Below are positions 56,619 to 64,000 of a DNA stretch of 64,000 nt, one piece after another. A program made the position numbers and the translations under genes. Position 1 is the stretch's first letter; each line of letters begins with the position of its first letter. A model generated the notes under the pieces. The model was not told the DNA's origin and ran no database searches. It saw only the letters and a program-made list of their open reading frames with translations. Origin of the DNA: Mesorhizobium australicum WSM2073 (GTDB taxonomy: Bacteria; Pseudomonadota; Alphaproteobacteria; Rhizobiales; Rhizobiaceae). The DNA lies in contig NC_019973.1 in the NCBI RefSeq assembly GCF_000230995.2, positions 5,656,001 through 5,720,000 of the forward strand, written 5' to 3'.

Positions 56619-56945
56619 ATGGCCCAAGGCTACAGCAGCGACACGGCCGCTCTTGCGCCCACCGCCTCTGCGATCAATCAAACGCCGCGCTCCGCCACCG
56701 CTTCGGAGCCGGACGCACGAGCGGCAGGATTTCGAGTTGATGCAGCTCCGCCATCGCCAGAACCGCGGCGACTCAAGGACACGGCAGGAAACTGGGCGTC
56801 CGTGCCGTCGAAGTCGAGTGCTGTTGCCGGGCCAGCAGGTGAGCTCGAGCTAGAGCTGAAGGATCGCACGGCAGGGTCATGCCGGCGACTGGACCTGGTC
56901 TCCTGGTCACGGACTGACTTGATGCGGTCATTTGGCTGTGGATGA
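56619..56945 (+). CDS. hypothetical protein, 108 aa, between vir box and virG
   Basis: ATG 56619 has a very good ribosome site (GGAAGGAGACATACC). The product is Ala/Pro/Ser-rich and looks disordered (YSSDTAALAPTASAINQTPR), without domains, like the N termini of rhizobial secreted effectors. The frame ends in unrelated-looking sequence, so it may be the 5' stub of a larger gene. Its position behind a vir-box-like site suggests vir-regulated expression. Confidence 0.45.
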   Translation: MAQGYSSDTAALAPTASAINQTPRSATASEPDARAAGFRVDAAPPSPEPRRLKDTAGNWASVPSKSSAVAGPAGELELELKDRTAGSCRRLDLVSWSRTDLMRSFGCG

Positions 56946-57083
56946 AAGACCAGGACGAGCAACGGCCTCACATTGGCCGCACGCAACGGCGCGTGGCAGC
57001 AGGGGCAGCTGTGGTGGGTTGGTCCAGAAGGTTGCCGGGCAACAGCTTTGGAATCAAGGGGATTCAAGATTGAAGGTGAGCCG

Positions 57084-57809
57084 TTGAAACATGTTCTTGT
57101 CATTGACGATGATGCCGCAATGCGACGCCTCATCGCCGAGTATCTCATGATGCATGCGTTGAAGGTGACTGCAGTCAACGATAGCAAGCAGTTCAACCAC
57201 GTTCTATCTCATGAGCCGGTCGACCTCGTGGTCGTTGACCTCAACCTGGGCCGTGAGGATGGGCTTGCGATCGTCCGCAAGCTGGCGACAAAATCGGATT
57301 TGCCTATCATAGTGATCAGCGGCGACCGGCTCGATGAGGCCGAAAAAGTCGTTGCACTGGAGCTCGGCGCAACCGATTTCATTCCCAAGCCTTTCGGCCT
57401 GCGCGAGTTCCTGGCCCGCATTCGCGTAGCGCTACGCCAGCGCATTTCCAGTCCGCGAACGAAAGATCATCGCTCATTCCGGTTTGGAGCTTGGAAGCTC
57501 AGCGTCAAACAGCGGCGGCTGATCTGTGCAGAGCGTGGCGAGGTCAAGCTTACCGCATGTGAGTTCAATCTCCTGATCGCGTTCCTGGAGAACCCCCGCA
57601 GTGTACTATCCAGAGAACGGCTTTTGCTCGCGAGCCGTGTGCGTGGTGAAGAGGTCTACGATCGAAGTATCGATGTCCTGATCTTGCGCTTGCGCCGGAA
57701 GCTCGAGGCTGATGCGGCCAATCCTCGCCTGGTCAAGACGAGTCGTGGTGCGGGGTACTTCTTCAACGCTGACGTGGACGTTAGCTACGGAGGCACCTTG
57801 GCCGCGTGA
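57084..57809 (+). CDS. virG: VirG response regulator
   Basis: TTG 57084 (after GAAGGTGAG) yields 241 residues beginning LKHVLVIDDDAAMRRLIAEY, as in Agrobacterium VirG, which also starts at TTG; the frame is open further upstream. The receiver has the acceptor Asp in DLVVVDLNLGREDG and the Lys in FIPKPFG. The OmpR-type winged helix is VKLTACEFNLLIAFLENPRS, RSIDVLILRLRRKLEADAAN, then TSRGAGYFFNADVDVSYGGT. It activates vir-box promoters after phosphorylation by VirA. Confidence 0.93.
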   Translation: MKHVLVIDDDAAMRRLIAEYLMMHALKVTAVNDSKQFNHVLSHEPVDLVVVDLNLGREDGLAIVRKLATKSDLPIIVISGDRLDEAEKVVALELGATDFIPKPFGLREFLARIRVALRQRISSPRTKDHRSFRFGAWKLSVKQRRLICAERGEVKLTACEFNLLIAFLENPRSVLSRERLLLASRVRGEEVYDRSIDVLILRLRRKLEADAANPRLVKTSRGAGYFFNADVDVSYGGTLAA

Positions 57810-57865
57810 CAGGGGCGATTCTGGCAATTGCTGACGAGGAGGGTGATCAAGCCAAAGCGGTGTTC

Positions 57866-58200
57866 TCAGGCCACGGCCTTTAGCTCGGCGCCGGGGTACA
57901 GGCCAAAGGCGTAGGTCGTCGATCTGGCTGTTGGGATGGCTGTTGACGATGCTGGTGAGGACGGCGGCGAGATAGCCGAGTGGCTGGACACCATTGAGCT
58001 TGCGGGTCTCAGCGATGCAATCATCGCCCCTTGTTTGGGCACCGCAGTTCGAGCCAGCGAAGAGCGCGTTCTTGTCGTTTGAGCCCGATCGCACGGATTG
58101 AGCGCTCGACGGTGTTGCTGCCGATCGCGATGCGACCCTCCCAACGAAGCGCGAGAGACCCAATTTGAGAAGTGTGAATCGCCTTGTCGAGCGTAAGCGC
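57866..58200 (-). mobile_element. IS66-family transposase C-terminal fragment
   Basis: A frame reads NDKNALFAGSNCGAQTRGDD, TRKLNGVQPLGYLAAVLTSI and NSHPNSQIDDLRLWP, the C-terminal end of an IS66 TnpC; the LSRFVGRVASRSAATPSSAQ portion is in a shifted frame. It is a tail only, next to a second IS66 remnant, so two elements seem to have been nested or recombined here. Confidence 0.6.
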
Positions 58201-58212
58201 CTCGCCGATCGC

Positions 58213-59604
58213 CTATGGATTTGGGCTTGACGTTTTCCGGAATCGCCAGGGCATGAGTTCCTCGATCTGGCTCTGCGGATGGCCGTTGATGATGGCGTCG
58301 AGAGTTTCGGCGAGGTAGGCAACGGGATTGACGTCGTTGAGCCTGCAGGTGGCCACGACGGATGCGAGCAGTGCCCAGTTTTCGGGCGCAAATTCATGGC
58401 CAGCAAACAGAGCATTTTTTCTGATCAAAGCATACTGGACGGATGGCGTTTTCGACTGGGTTGATGTCGAGCTCGAGCCAGCCGTCGTCGAGGAAGCGGG
58501 TGAGCCCCTCCCAGTGAGCGAGCCCATAGCGGATGTCTTCGGCCAACCTGGAGCCGGAGGAGATCATCGACAGTTGCTTGTCCAACCATGGTTTCAGGGC
58601 GGCGATGATCGGCGCGGAATAATCCTGTCGAGCGGCAAGCCGGGCTTGAGGCGATGCGCCGCGCACTGTTGCCTCGATAGCGTGGAACGCCGCGATCCGG
58701 CGTATCGCCGCTTCGGCGATCGGGGACTTGGTGTTACGCGCCAGCTCGCAAACCGTCGGCGCAGGCGGCTCCAGCAATGGACGAGCAGTCACGGTCCTTG
58801 CGGCCGTTCCAGGCATGTCAGCCGGTCATAGCCCTCACAGGGTCAATGAACAGGCGATCCGCGTCAGCCAGACGCCGGCGCATGTGCTCGGCTATCGGCT
58901 TGAGATCGAAGCAGGCCCGGCCTGCCCAATTGCCCAGTGTGGCGCGATCCAGTTGGATGCCCCTGGCGGGCGTAGATTTCGGCCTGCCGGTAGAACGGCA
59001 AATGATCACCGACCTTGGCGACGATGACCTGGGCGATTAGCGCCTCGGTCGGCAGACCGCCGGGCACGATATGCTCGGGCGCATGCGCCTGCACGACCGC
59101 GCTCGAGCAGCGCCGGCAAGCGTATTTCGGGCGGCGCGTGACCAGCACGCGCAACTGCGCCGGGATCGCGTCGAGCCGCTCGCTGACATCCTCGCCGATC
59201 CTTAGCCATCTCGCCGCAGCCGCAGGGGCACAGCGTGCTGTGGGCTCGATGATCCGTTCCACTCGCGGCAGATGAGCCGGCAAGTGACCACGGTTGCGCG
59301 GGCGTGAACCGGACGCGCCGTCCGAACGACCCTGGATGACCCGCTGCGCCCTTTCCTGCGCGGCGTCGAGCACGCCCTGCGCGATCTCCACGTCTTCGAG
59401 CGGCAGGTGGTATTGATCGGGATGCAGCTTCTCGGACCTGGCGCCGAACTTCTCGTGATTGAGTTGACCGACGATGGTCTCCAGGCGACGCCGCGCCTCT
59501 TCGGATTCAGCCAAGGCAGCCTGGTGCTCGGCCAGGGTCGCTTGCGTCTGGGCCAGGAGCGCCTTCAAACGCTCGTTCTCTTCCTGGAGAACCGTCAGAT
59601 TCAT
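58213..59604 (-). pseudogene. IS66 transposase TnpC, frameshifted
   Basis: The N-terminal part (MNLTVLQEENERLKALLAQT, GQLNHEKFGARSEKLHPDQY) is the coiled leucine-rich region of TnpC; a zinc-ribbon segment (KYACRRCSSAVVQAHAPEHI) and HLPFYRQAEIYARQG follow. After about 58860 the transposase continues in other frames (LARNTKSPIAEAAIRRIAAF, RFLDDGWLELDINPVENAIR) to the tail RKNALFAGHEFAPENWALLA. Several frameshifts make it dead. Confidence 0.75.
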
Positions 59605-59719
59605 GCACTGAAATCAACCACGTGATCTCCGAGAACGCCACGGAGACAACGCAGCTGAGTCACCGTGCCACACTCATCCGGCCAATTGCGGACGCCGTGC
59701 CCGCTCGGGGCCGAACCAG

Positions 59720-60045
59720 TCTCCAGTCCAGCCCTTCTAACAATGCCGGGGACATCGCCGGCGACATGCGCATCACCCCGTCGCGAACCTGCGGCCAGAC
59801 GAACTTCGAGCCTCGAGCCGCTTGTGAATGAGCACAAGGCCGGTGCGATCCCAGACCAAAATCTTGATCCTGTCAGCCCTTTTGGCCCGGAAGACGAAGG
59901 CCGCCCCCGCAGTAGGGGTCGAGGCCTAGCATCTCCTGCACAGCCAATGCCAATCCGTCCATGGCGCGCCGGAAGTCAACCGGCCGGGTCGCCACGTAGA
60001 TCTTCAGTTCGGCGCCCGTGCAATCATCGCGAGGCCCGAACCGCT
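59720..60045 (-). pseudogene. IS66 accessory protein TnpB, frameshifted
   Basis: On the minus strand APELKIYVATRPVDFRRAMD, GLALAVQEMLGLDPYCG, then in a shifted frame FRAKRADRIKILVWDRTGLV and LIHKRL give the TnpB (IS66 Orf2) signature. One base error in the GC-rich middle separates the halves. Confidence 0.65.
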
Positions 60046-60072
60046 CGGATCACTTGCGACAGCTGCTCGAGG

Positions 60073-60447
60073 TCAACCGTCGTTCGGATCACCATGTCGT
60101 CGATCACAATTTCCACCCTCGCGCTTGCGCCGATTCGGTGGCCTCATCGTCCGCTGAGGCGCCGACGATTCGTCCACCATCAGCGGCGCGAACATCGGCG
60201 CCATGCTTTCTGCAGTGCCAGTTGTCCCTGACGAAGGCGACGCCGCCAATCGGCGGGTCGCGCCATGCTTGCGGGCGACCGCCGCCACCTGCACCTCCGG
60301 CATCAGGCTCTCGGCGGCAATCCGGGCTCTGTCGGCCTCCGAGCGAACCCGCCGTCCCGTCGGACCGTCCAGAACCTCGAGCCGGCCTGCGCAGCCAGCT
60401 GTTGGGACGTGGTCGCCAAAAGAGCTGTTCTGCTTCATCGCGGCCAT
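60073..60447 (-). pseudogene. IS66 TnpA (Orf1) remnant
   Basis: Reads RRVRSEADRARIAAESLMPE and VQVAAVARKHGAT, the helix-turn-helix of TnpA, then loses the frame (the DWRRRLRQGQ continuation is in another frame). It begins only a few bases from the stop of the effector gene, so the element borders or clips that gene. Confidence 0.65.
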
Positions 60448-60452
60448 CGAGC

Positions 60453-63400
60453 TCAACGCCCCGCGTCGGAGCGCTCTCTGCTTCTGTAGGAAGTCATGAG
60501 GTCCGCTCGGGCTTGATCGGGGTCTTGCCTGATGGACGACGTGTTTGCTGCACTCGCTTGCGGCCCCGTGCTGAGGATTTGCGGATTTTCAGTCCTCTGC
60601 CTCTTCGCCGGTGTCAACAGCGCTGTGTAGTGTTCATTGTTTATGATGACGCCCCCGCTGTTCACGCGGTTGCTCCTTTCAAGTGCACTCGTCAGCTCGG
60701 CCTGGGCGTGGCGAGTCCTGCTCACGTGCCGTTCAAACGAGGCTGGCGCGACTTGTCGGGCTTGCTGCGCTTGCAACACCGCGTGTCGCACCTGCGACCC
60801 GGCTGCTCCAAACGCTTCCGCGGGGCTTGCAAGCTCGTGGGGCAAGCGCCCCTGCCACAGTCGGTTTTGCAGCGCCTGCCGATCGGGGACGAGGGCCTCG
60901 AGGTGCAGCGGCCGCTGCGGGTCTGGCAAGTCTTGGTTCGCCAATCTCTCAACCAGCGAGCGCGTGCCGTCCACCACGAACACGCCGCAATCAACACCGT
61001 TGTTCTGCAGGGCCATGGCGGGTGTCACCACGGTGGTCACTTCCAGTCTGGCTGCGAGCTCTCGTGCAGGCGCGTCATTGTATGGCAGTCCATCGCCACG
61101 ACGGATGGAGTCGTAGTGATAGGCAACCGCTTTATCCGGATCGCTGCGATCTACGAGCAGCAGCGACCAATGCTCGTTGCGTCCATCATTCTCCGCCGTA
61201 GCGATGGGATCGCCACTGTTCACAGGCAGGAACACGAAGTCGGCTGCGACGTCGTTTTGATGATAGATGGACAGCACTATAGGGTTCGGGTCCCGGTCGT
61301 GACGGCGCAGTTGCTGGGAGACCAAGGAATCCACTAGCCGCGTTCGGGCGGCGAGTGCTGGGTGGTGCATCTGCAGGCTCTGCGCCAGCAACTGGTAATC
61401 CCTGCTGATATGGGCGTCACCCAGCAGGTCGGGGCCGAGCACCGCCCCTTCGGGGAGGTTGAACGAGCCTGACGGAAGGGCTGCGATGTGAGCCTCGGAG
61501 GAGGTGGTCAGATCGACCAACGGAACACCGCGATAGGTGTCTGACTGCGTCGCTGGCAAGGCGGGTTCTGGAGCCCTTGCCGGTACTGCTGCCGCTGCAG
61601 CTTCCCTGATCGCACCGCGATGGACGAGCCAAACGGCGTTGCCGCCCTCCGGCATCAGGGCGGTGTAGCCGTGACCTTTGATATCGAAGTTCCATTCCGG
61701 CTTGTCGGCATCCGGCAAGAGGCCATGGTGATTGAGAAAAGGGAGCATCGCCTCTGGGACGCGTTGAGTCCCATGGGAGAAGCCGTTGGGGACGGCGGAC
61801 GAAAGGTCTATAAGGTCCTCGATCGCCGCGGGGGGCGCCTCAGACCTTGCGGAGGGCGCGGCCCGCTGCATCCTTCTGATGGGCTCGGCCCCTGTGCCTG
61901 GAACGGGTACCCCAGCCAAGGGCAATTCACCGAACTGCTGCATGGGGGGCTGCATTGGCACGCGGCCGCCTGAATTGCCGATTTGGCTCGGCTGCTGCTG
62001 AAAGGCGACGACTTGCGGCGTATTCAGGGCCGTCAGCCTCTCCGCTGGCCACAGCGCTGTGGAATGTTCATTGTTGGTGACGACCCCCCGGGGTGCCCGG
62101 TGGGCGCCCTGATCAAGCGCATCCGGCAAGGGCTGTATCTGCTGTTGGCTGGCAGCTAGGACTGGCGGAGCGGCGGCCTGAACTCCGGCCCATCCAGAGC
62201 TTGCGAAAGCGTCCGACATGCTTGTGTTGAGGTTATCCCGTCCAGCGGGCATGCTTTGATTGTTGAAAAAAGACGAGGCGGCTTGATCATTCTGCCCTTC
62301 CTGAAGCGCGTCGAGCAACCCCTGCTCGATTCGCACAAGCGCCTCTGTATTGGTTGGCACCACGTCGGCTCGATCAACGAACAGCGATAGGTTCGCCTTG
62401 GCAAGCGCGTATGAGTCCGCTTTGCGAATCCGCTCTAGCGCGTAGCTGAGATAGCGATCGTCTGGGTACAAGCTCTCGGCGATTTTCGCCCGCTCATCGT
62501 GATCCAGCCCAGTGATCGTCTGACCCTGTTTGTCAAGCGCCGCAGAAAATTTGCGAAGACTACGACTATAGATAACACGGGTGCCTGAAGCCAACCCGCT
62601 GTCACCGGCCGCTTGTTCCAGGAGGTGCGCGTCTGCCTTTGCGGGCACCGGCCGGTCAGCAACTGAATAGTCCGGCTCATGATACGCACGCAGGACGTTC
62701 AACGCCGGCTTCATATCAGGGTAGTCCGAAAAGAAAGTATCGAGGTGGTCGACCAGGGATTGGTGATTTGTTAGATCATTCGCTTGGCCGCGCTCGCCGA
62801 AATGATTCGCCAATCGGCGAAGCGAATAAGTGTAAGCTTGAAGCCTACTCTTGCTATAGCCTTGCTGAGAATCCGCAGCCTGGGCGATCGCCTTATCAAT
62901 AACGTTCCAGTGTTCGTCGGACACATGGCGATAGCTGGGGTCACGACGTACTCGAGGCGCGACAGGAGCCGGATTGGAGCGGCGCGGCGCGGCCACGTGC
63001 TGCTCAATGCCCACTTGCCGGGCCGGACCCGCATCAGGCAAGCGGCCATCGCGGTCCGAGGAAGAGAGCATCGCCTGTGGGACGCGTTGAGTTCCATGGG
63101 AGACGCCTTTGGGGAGGGCGAACGAGACGGTAATGGAGCTCCCGATAGCAGCGGAGGGCGCTTCAAATTTTGCGGAGGGCGCGGCCTGCACATGCATCCT
63201 TCTGATGTGTTCGGCCCTTGCGCCTTGAACTGGTAGCCCTGCCAATGGCAATTCAGCCAACCGCTGCATGAGGGGCTGCATCGGCACGCGGCCGCCCGAA
63301 TGGCCGATTTGGCTCGGCTGCTGGTGAAGGGCGACGGCTTGCCGCGCATTCAGGGCCGCCAGCCTCTCCGCTGGCCACAGCGCTGTGAAATGTTCACCAT

Positions 63401-63722
63401 TGACGATGACCAACTGTGGCCGGTGGTTGCCCTGGTCAAGCGCATCCGACAAGGGTCGGATCTGCTGTTGGCTGGCAGCTACGATTGGCTGAGCGGCTTG
63501 ATCATTCTGCTCTTGGTGAAGCACGTCGCGGAGCCCCTGTTCCACTCGCAGAACGGCCCCTTCATTGTGCGCCTCGTCGGCTCGATCATCGAACATCGGC
63601 CGGAACGCCTCGGCCACTTGCTGCTCCACGCTCACTCGCCGGGCCTCGCCCGCTTGCCGCCCTTCCAAGCCGGCGTCCTGCGGCAAAGCTGTTGCACGGG
63701 ATGGATTTTTTCGCGGGTCCAC
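60453..63722 (-). CDS. C48 (Ulp1/XopD-like) SUMO-protease effector, probable VirB/D4 substrate
   Basis: 1089 residues, GTG start 12 bases after virD4, so co-expressed with it. Repeat 1 (about 57-232) and repeat 2 (about 462-672) are related modules (IEQGL.DAL...QNDQAA, NEHxTALWPAERL, PSQIG.SGGRVPMQP, SHGTQRVP.AML), separated by a helical domain (about 263-450) resembling an integrase core-binding fold. The protease (about 800-930) has His851 in NEHWSLLLVDRSD, Asp871 in YHYDSIRRG, Gln906 and Cys912 in QNNGVDCGVFVVDG. A third NNEHYTALLTPAKR lies near the end. The tail RADLMTSYRSRER fits R-x7-R-x-R-x-R (Arg1072, 1080, 1082, 1084). It resembles the M. loti T4SS effector Msi059; by homology it would cut SUMO conjugates in plant nuclei. 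Confidence 0.85.
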   Translation of the reverse strand: MDPRKNPSRATALPQDAGLEGRQAGEARRVSVEQQVAEAFRPMFDDRADEAHNEGAVLRVEQGLRDVLHQEQNDQAAQPIVAASQQQIRPLSDALDQGNHRPQLVIVNGEHFTALWPAERLAALNARQAVALHQQPSQIGHSGGRVPMQPLMQRLAELPLAGLPVQGARAEHIRRMHVQAAPSAKFEAPSAAIGSSITVSFALPKGVSHGTQRVPQAMLSSSDRDGRLPDAGPARQVGIEQHVAAPRRSNPAPVAPRVRRDPSYRHVSDEHWNVIDKAIAQAADSQQGYSKSRLQAYTYSLRRLANHFGERGQANDLTNHQSLVDHLDTFFSDYPDMKPALNVLRAYHEPDYSVADRPVPAKADAHLLEQAAGDSGLASGTRVIYSRSLRKFSAALDKQGQTITGLDHDERAKIAESLYPDDRYLSYALERIRKADSYALAKANLSLFVDRADVVPTNTEALVRIEQGLLDALQEGQNDQAASSFFNNQSMPAGRDNLNTSMSDAFASSGWAGVQAAAPPVLAASQQQIQPLPDALDQGAHRAPRGVVTNNEHSTALWPAERLTALNTPQVVAFQQQPSQIGNSGGRVPMQPPMQQFGELPLAGVPVPGTGAEPIRRMQRAAPSARSEAPPAAIEDLIDLSSAVPNGFSHGTQRVPEAMLPFLNHHGLLPDADKPEWNFDIKGHGYTALMPEGGNAVWLVHRGAIREAAAAAVPARAPEPALPATQSDTYRGVPLVDLTTSSEAHIAALPSGSFNLPEGAVLGPDLLGDAHISRDYQLLAQSLQMHHPALAARTRLVDSLVSQQLRRHDRDPNPIVLSIYHQNDVAADFVFLPVNSGDPIATAENDGRNEHWSLLLVDRSDPDKAVAYHYDSIRRGDGLPYNDAPARELAARLEVTTVVTPAMALQNNGVDCGVFVVDGTRSLVERLANQDLPDPQRPLHLEALVPDRQALQNRLWQGRLPHELASPAEAFGAAGSQVRHAVLQAQQARQVAPASFERHVSRTRHAQAELTSALERSNRVNSGGVIINNEHYTALLTPAKRQRTENPQILSTGPQASAANTSSIRQDPDQARADLMTSYRSRERSDAGR

Positions 63723-63734
63723 ACTAGCCTCACA

Positions 63735-64000
63735 TCAAACGGTATCGTTAAATTCCTGCGCCAATCCACGCGGCGGCTCATCGAGTCGAAAGTCTGTGGA
63801 GAGTTCCTCCTCTGCTTCCGTCAACGGTGCCGGCTCCGGGAGGGCGCCTGTCTGGCCTTCAAAGATGCGTTTCAGAATGCGGTCCGAAAAATATCGCACC
63901 TTCCTCAATTGCAATGGTGGCAGACCTTTGATGAGAACGATCTCGTAGTCGTCGTCGAGCAGCCGAACCTGTTCGGGACGCAACAGCGGTGCACCTTGAT
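63735..64000 (-). CDS. virD4: VirD4 coupling protein, C-terminal end (cut by window edge)
   Basis: The frame is open to the window edge and reads LLRPEQVRLLDDDYEIVLIK, LRKVRYFSDRILKRIFEGQT, then GALPEPAPLTEAEEEL, the C-terminal tail of VirD4-type coupling ATPases. The Walker motifs lie outside the window. VirD4 docks substrates to the VirB channel; the effector gene begins 12 bases after its stop. Confidence 0.75.
   Translation of the reverse strand, partial: QGAPLLRPEQVRLLDDDYEIVLIKGLPPLQLRKVRYFSDRILKRIFEGQTGALPEPAPLTEAEEELSTDFRLDEPPRGLAQEFNDTV

Noticed and set aside
1..64000. CRISPR array, tRNA or rRNA genes, integrase or attachment site
   Set aside because: No regularly spaced repeats, no cloverleaf-like T-loop/acceptor pattern and no integrase motifs were seen on reading both strands; a tRNA search tool would settle it.

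Overview
The window looks like part of a symbiosis island / integrative conjugative element of a Mesorhizobium (M. loti-type, Hyphomicrobiales). The reasons are the combination of panCB, nrtR-nadABC and bioBFDAZ vitamin operons, a LuxR/LuxI (TraR/TraI-type) pair, an alpha-carbonic anhydrase, a complete VirA/VirG-controlled VirB1-VirB11 type IV secretion system, and the 3' end of virD4 coupled to a large Ulp1/C48-protease effector. All of these are known from M. loti symbiosis islands; the species assignment is inference. No tRNA, rRNA, CRISPR array or integrase was recognised.

Layout. 1-13 kb is a decaying accessory zone of very small genes (DUF982, zinc-ribbon, single-pass membrane and sunset-domain proteins, an SRAP protein) mixed with frameshifted ones (GYF_2/TM2 protein, ATP-dependent DNA ligase, a second DUF982 copy). 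It is punctuated by strong GCCCGCC/GGCGGGC hairpins. 13.7-15.5 kb is queCDE (7-deazaguanine synthesis) on the minus strand. 16.4-22.7 kb holds an XRE regulator and a five-gene surface-polysaccharide cluster: two GT2 glycosyltransferases (one frameshifted), two polysaccharide pyruvyl transferase-like proteins and a Wzx-type flippase. 23.4-24.6 kb has an SDR pseudogene and an unidentified secreted protein. 25.2-26.6 kb is the quorum-sensing pair with a lux-box-like operator between them.

26.8-38.3 kb is a vitamin block: panB-panC on the minus strand, then nrtR, nadA-nadB-nadC and bioB-bioF-bioD-bioA-bioZ on the plus strand, nearly all coupled by ATGA overlaps. It would supply pantothenate, NAD and biotin, with BioZ giving a pimeloyl-precursor route. 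An MFS exporter, a hipBA toxin-antitoxin pair and an alpha-carbonic anhydrase follow.

43.9-64 kb is the secretion region. virA (plus) is followed by virB11 to virB1 (all minus, tightly overlapping), a vir box upstream of virB1, virG (plus, TTG start), decayed IS66-family elements, the 1089-residue C48 protease effector and the C terminus of VirD4. The effector's last residues match the R-x7-R-x-R-x-R transport signal known for VirB/D4 substrates, so machine, regulators, coupling protein and a probable cargo lie together.
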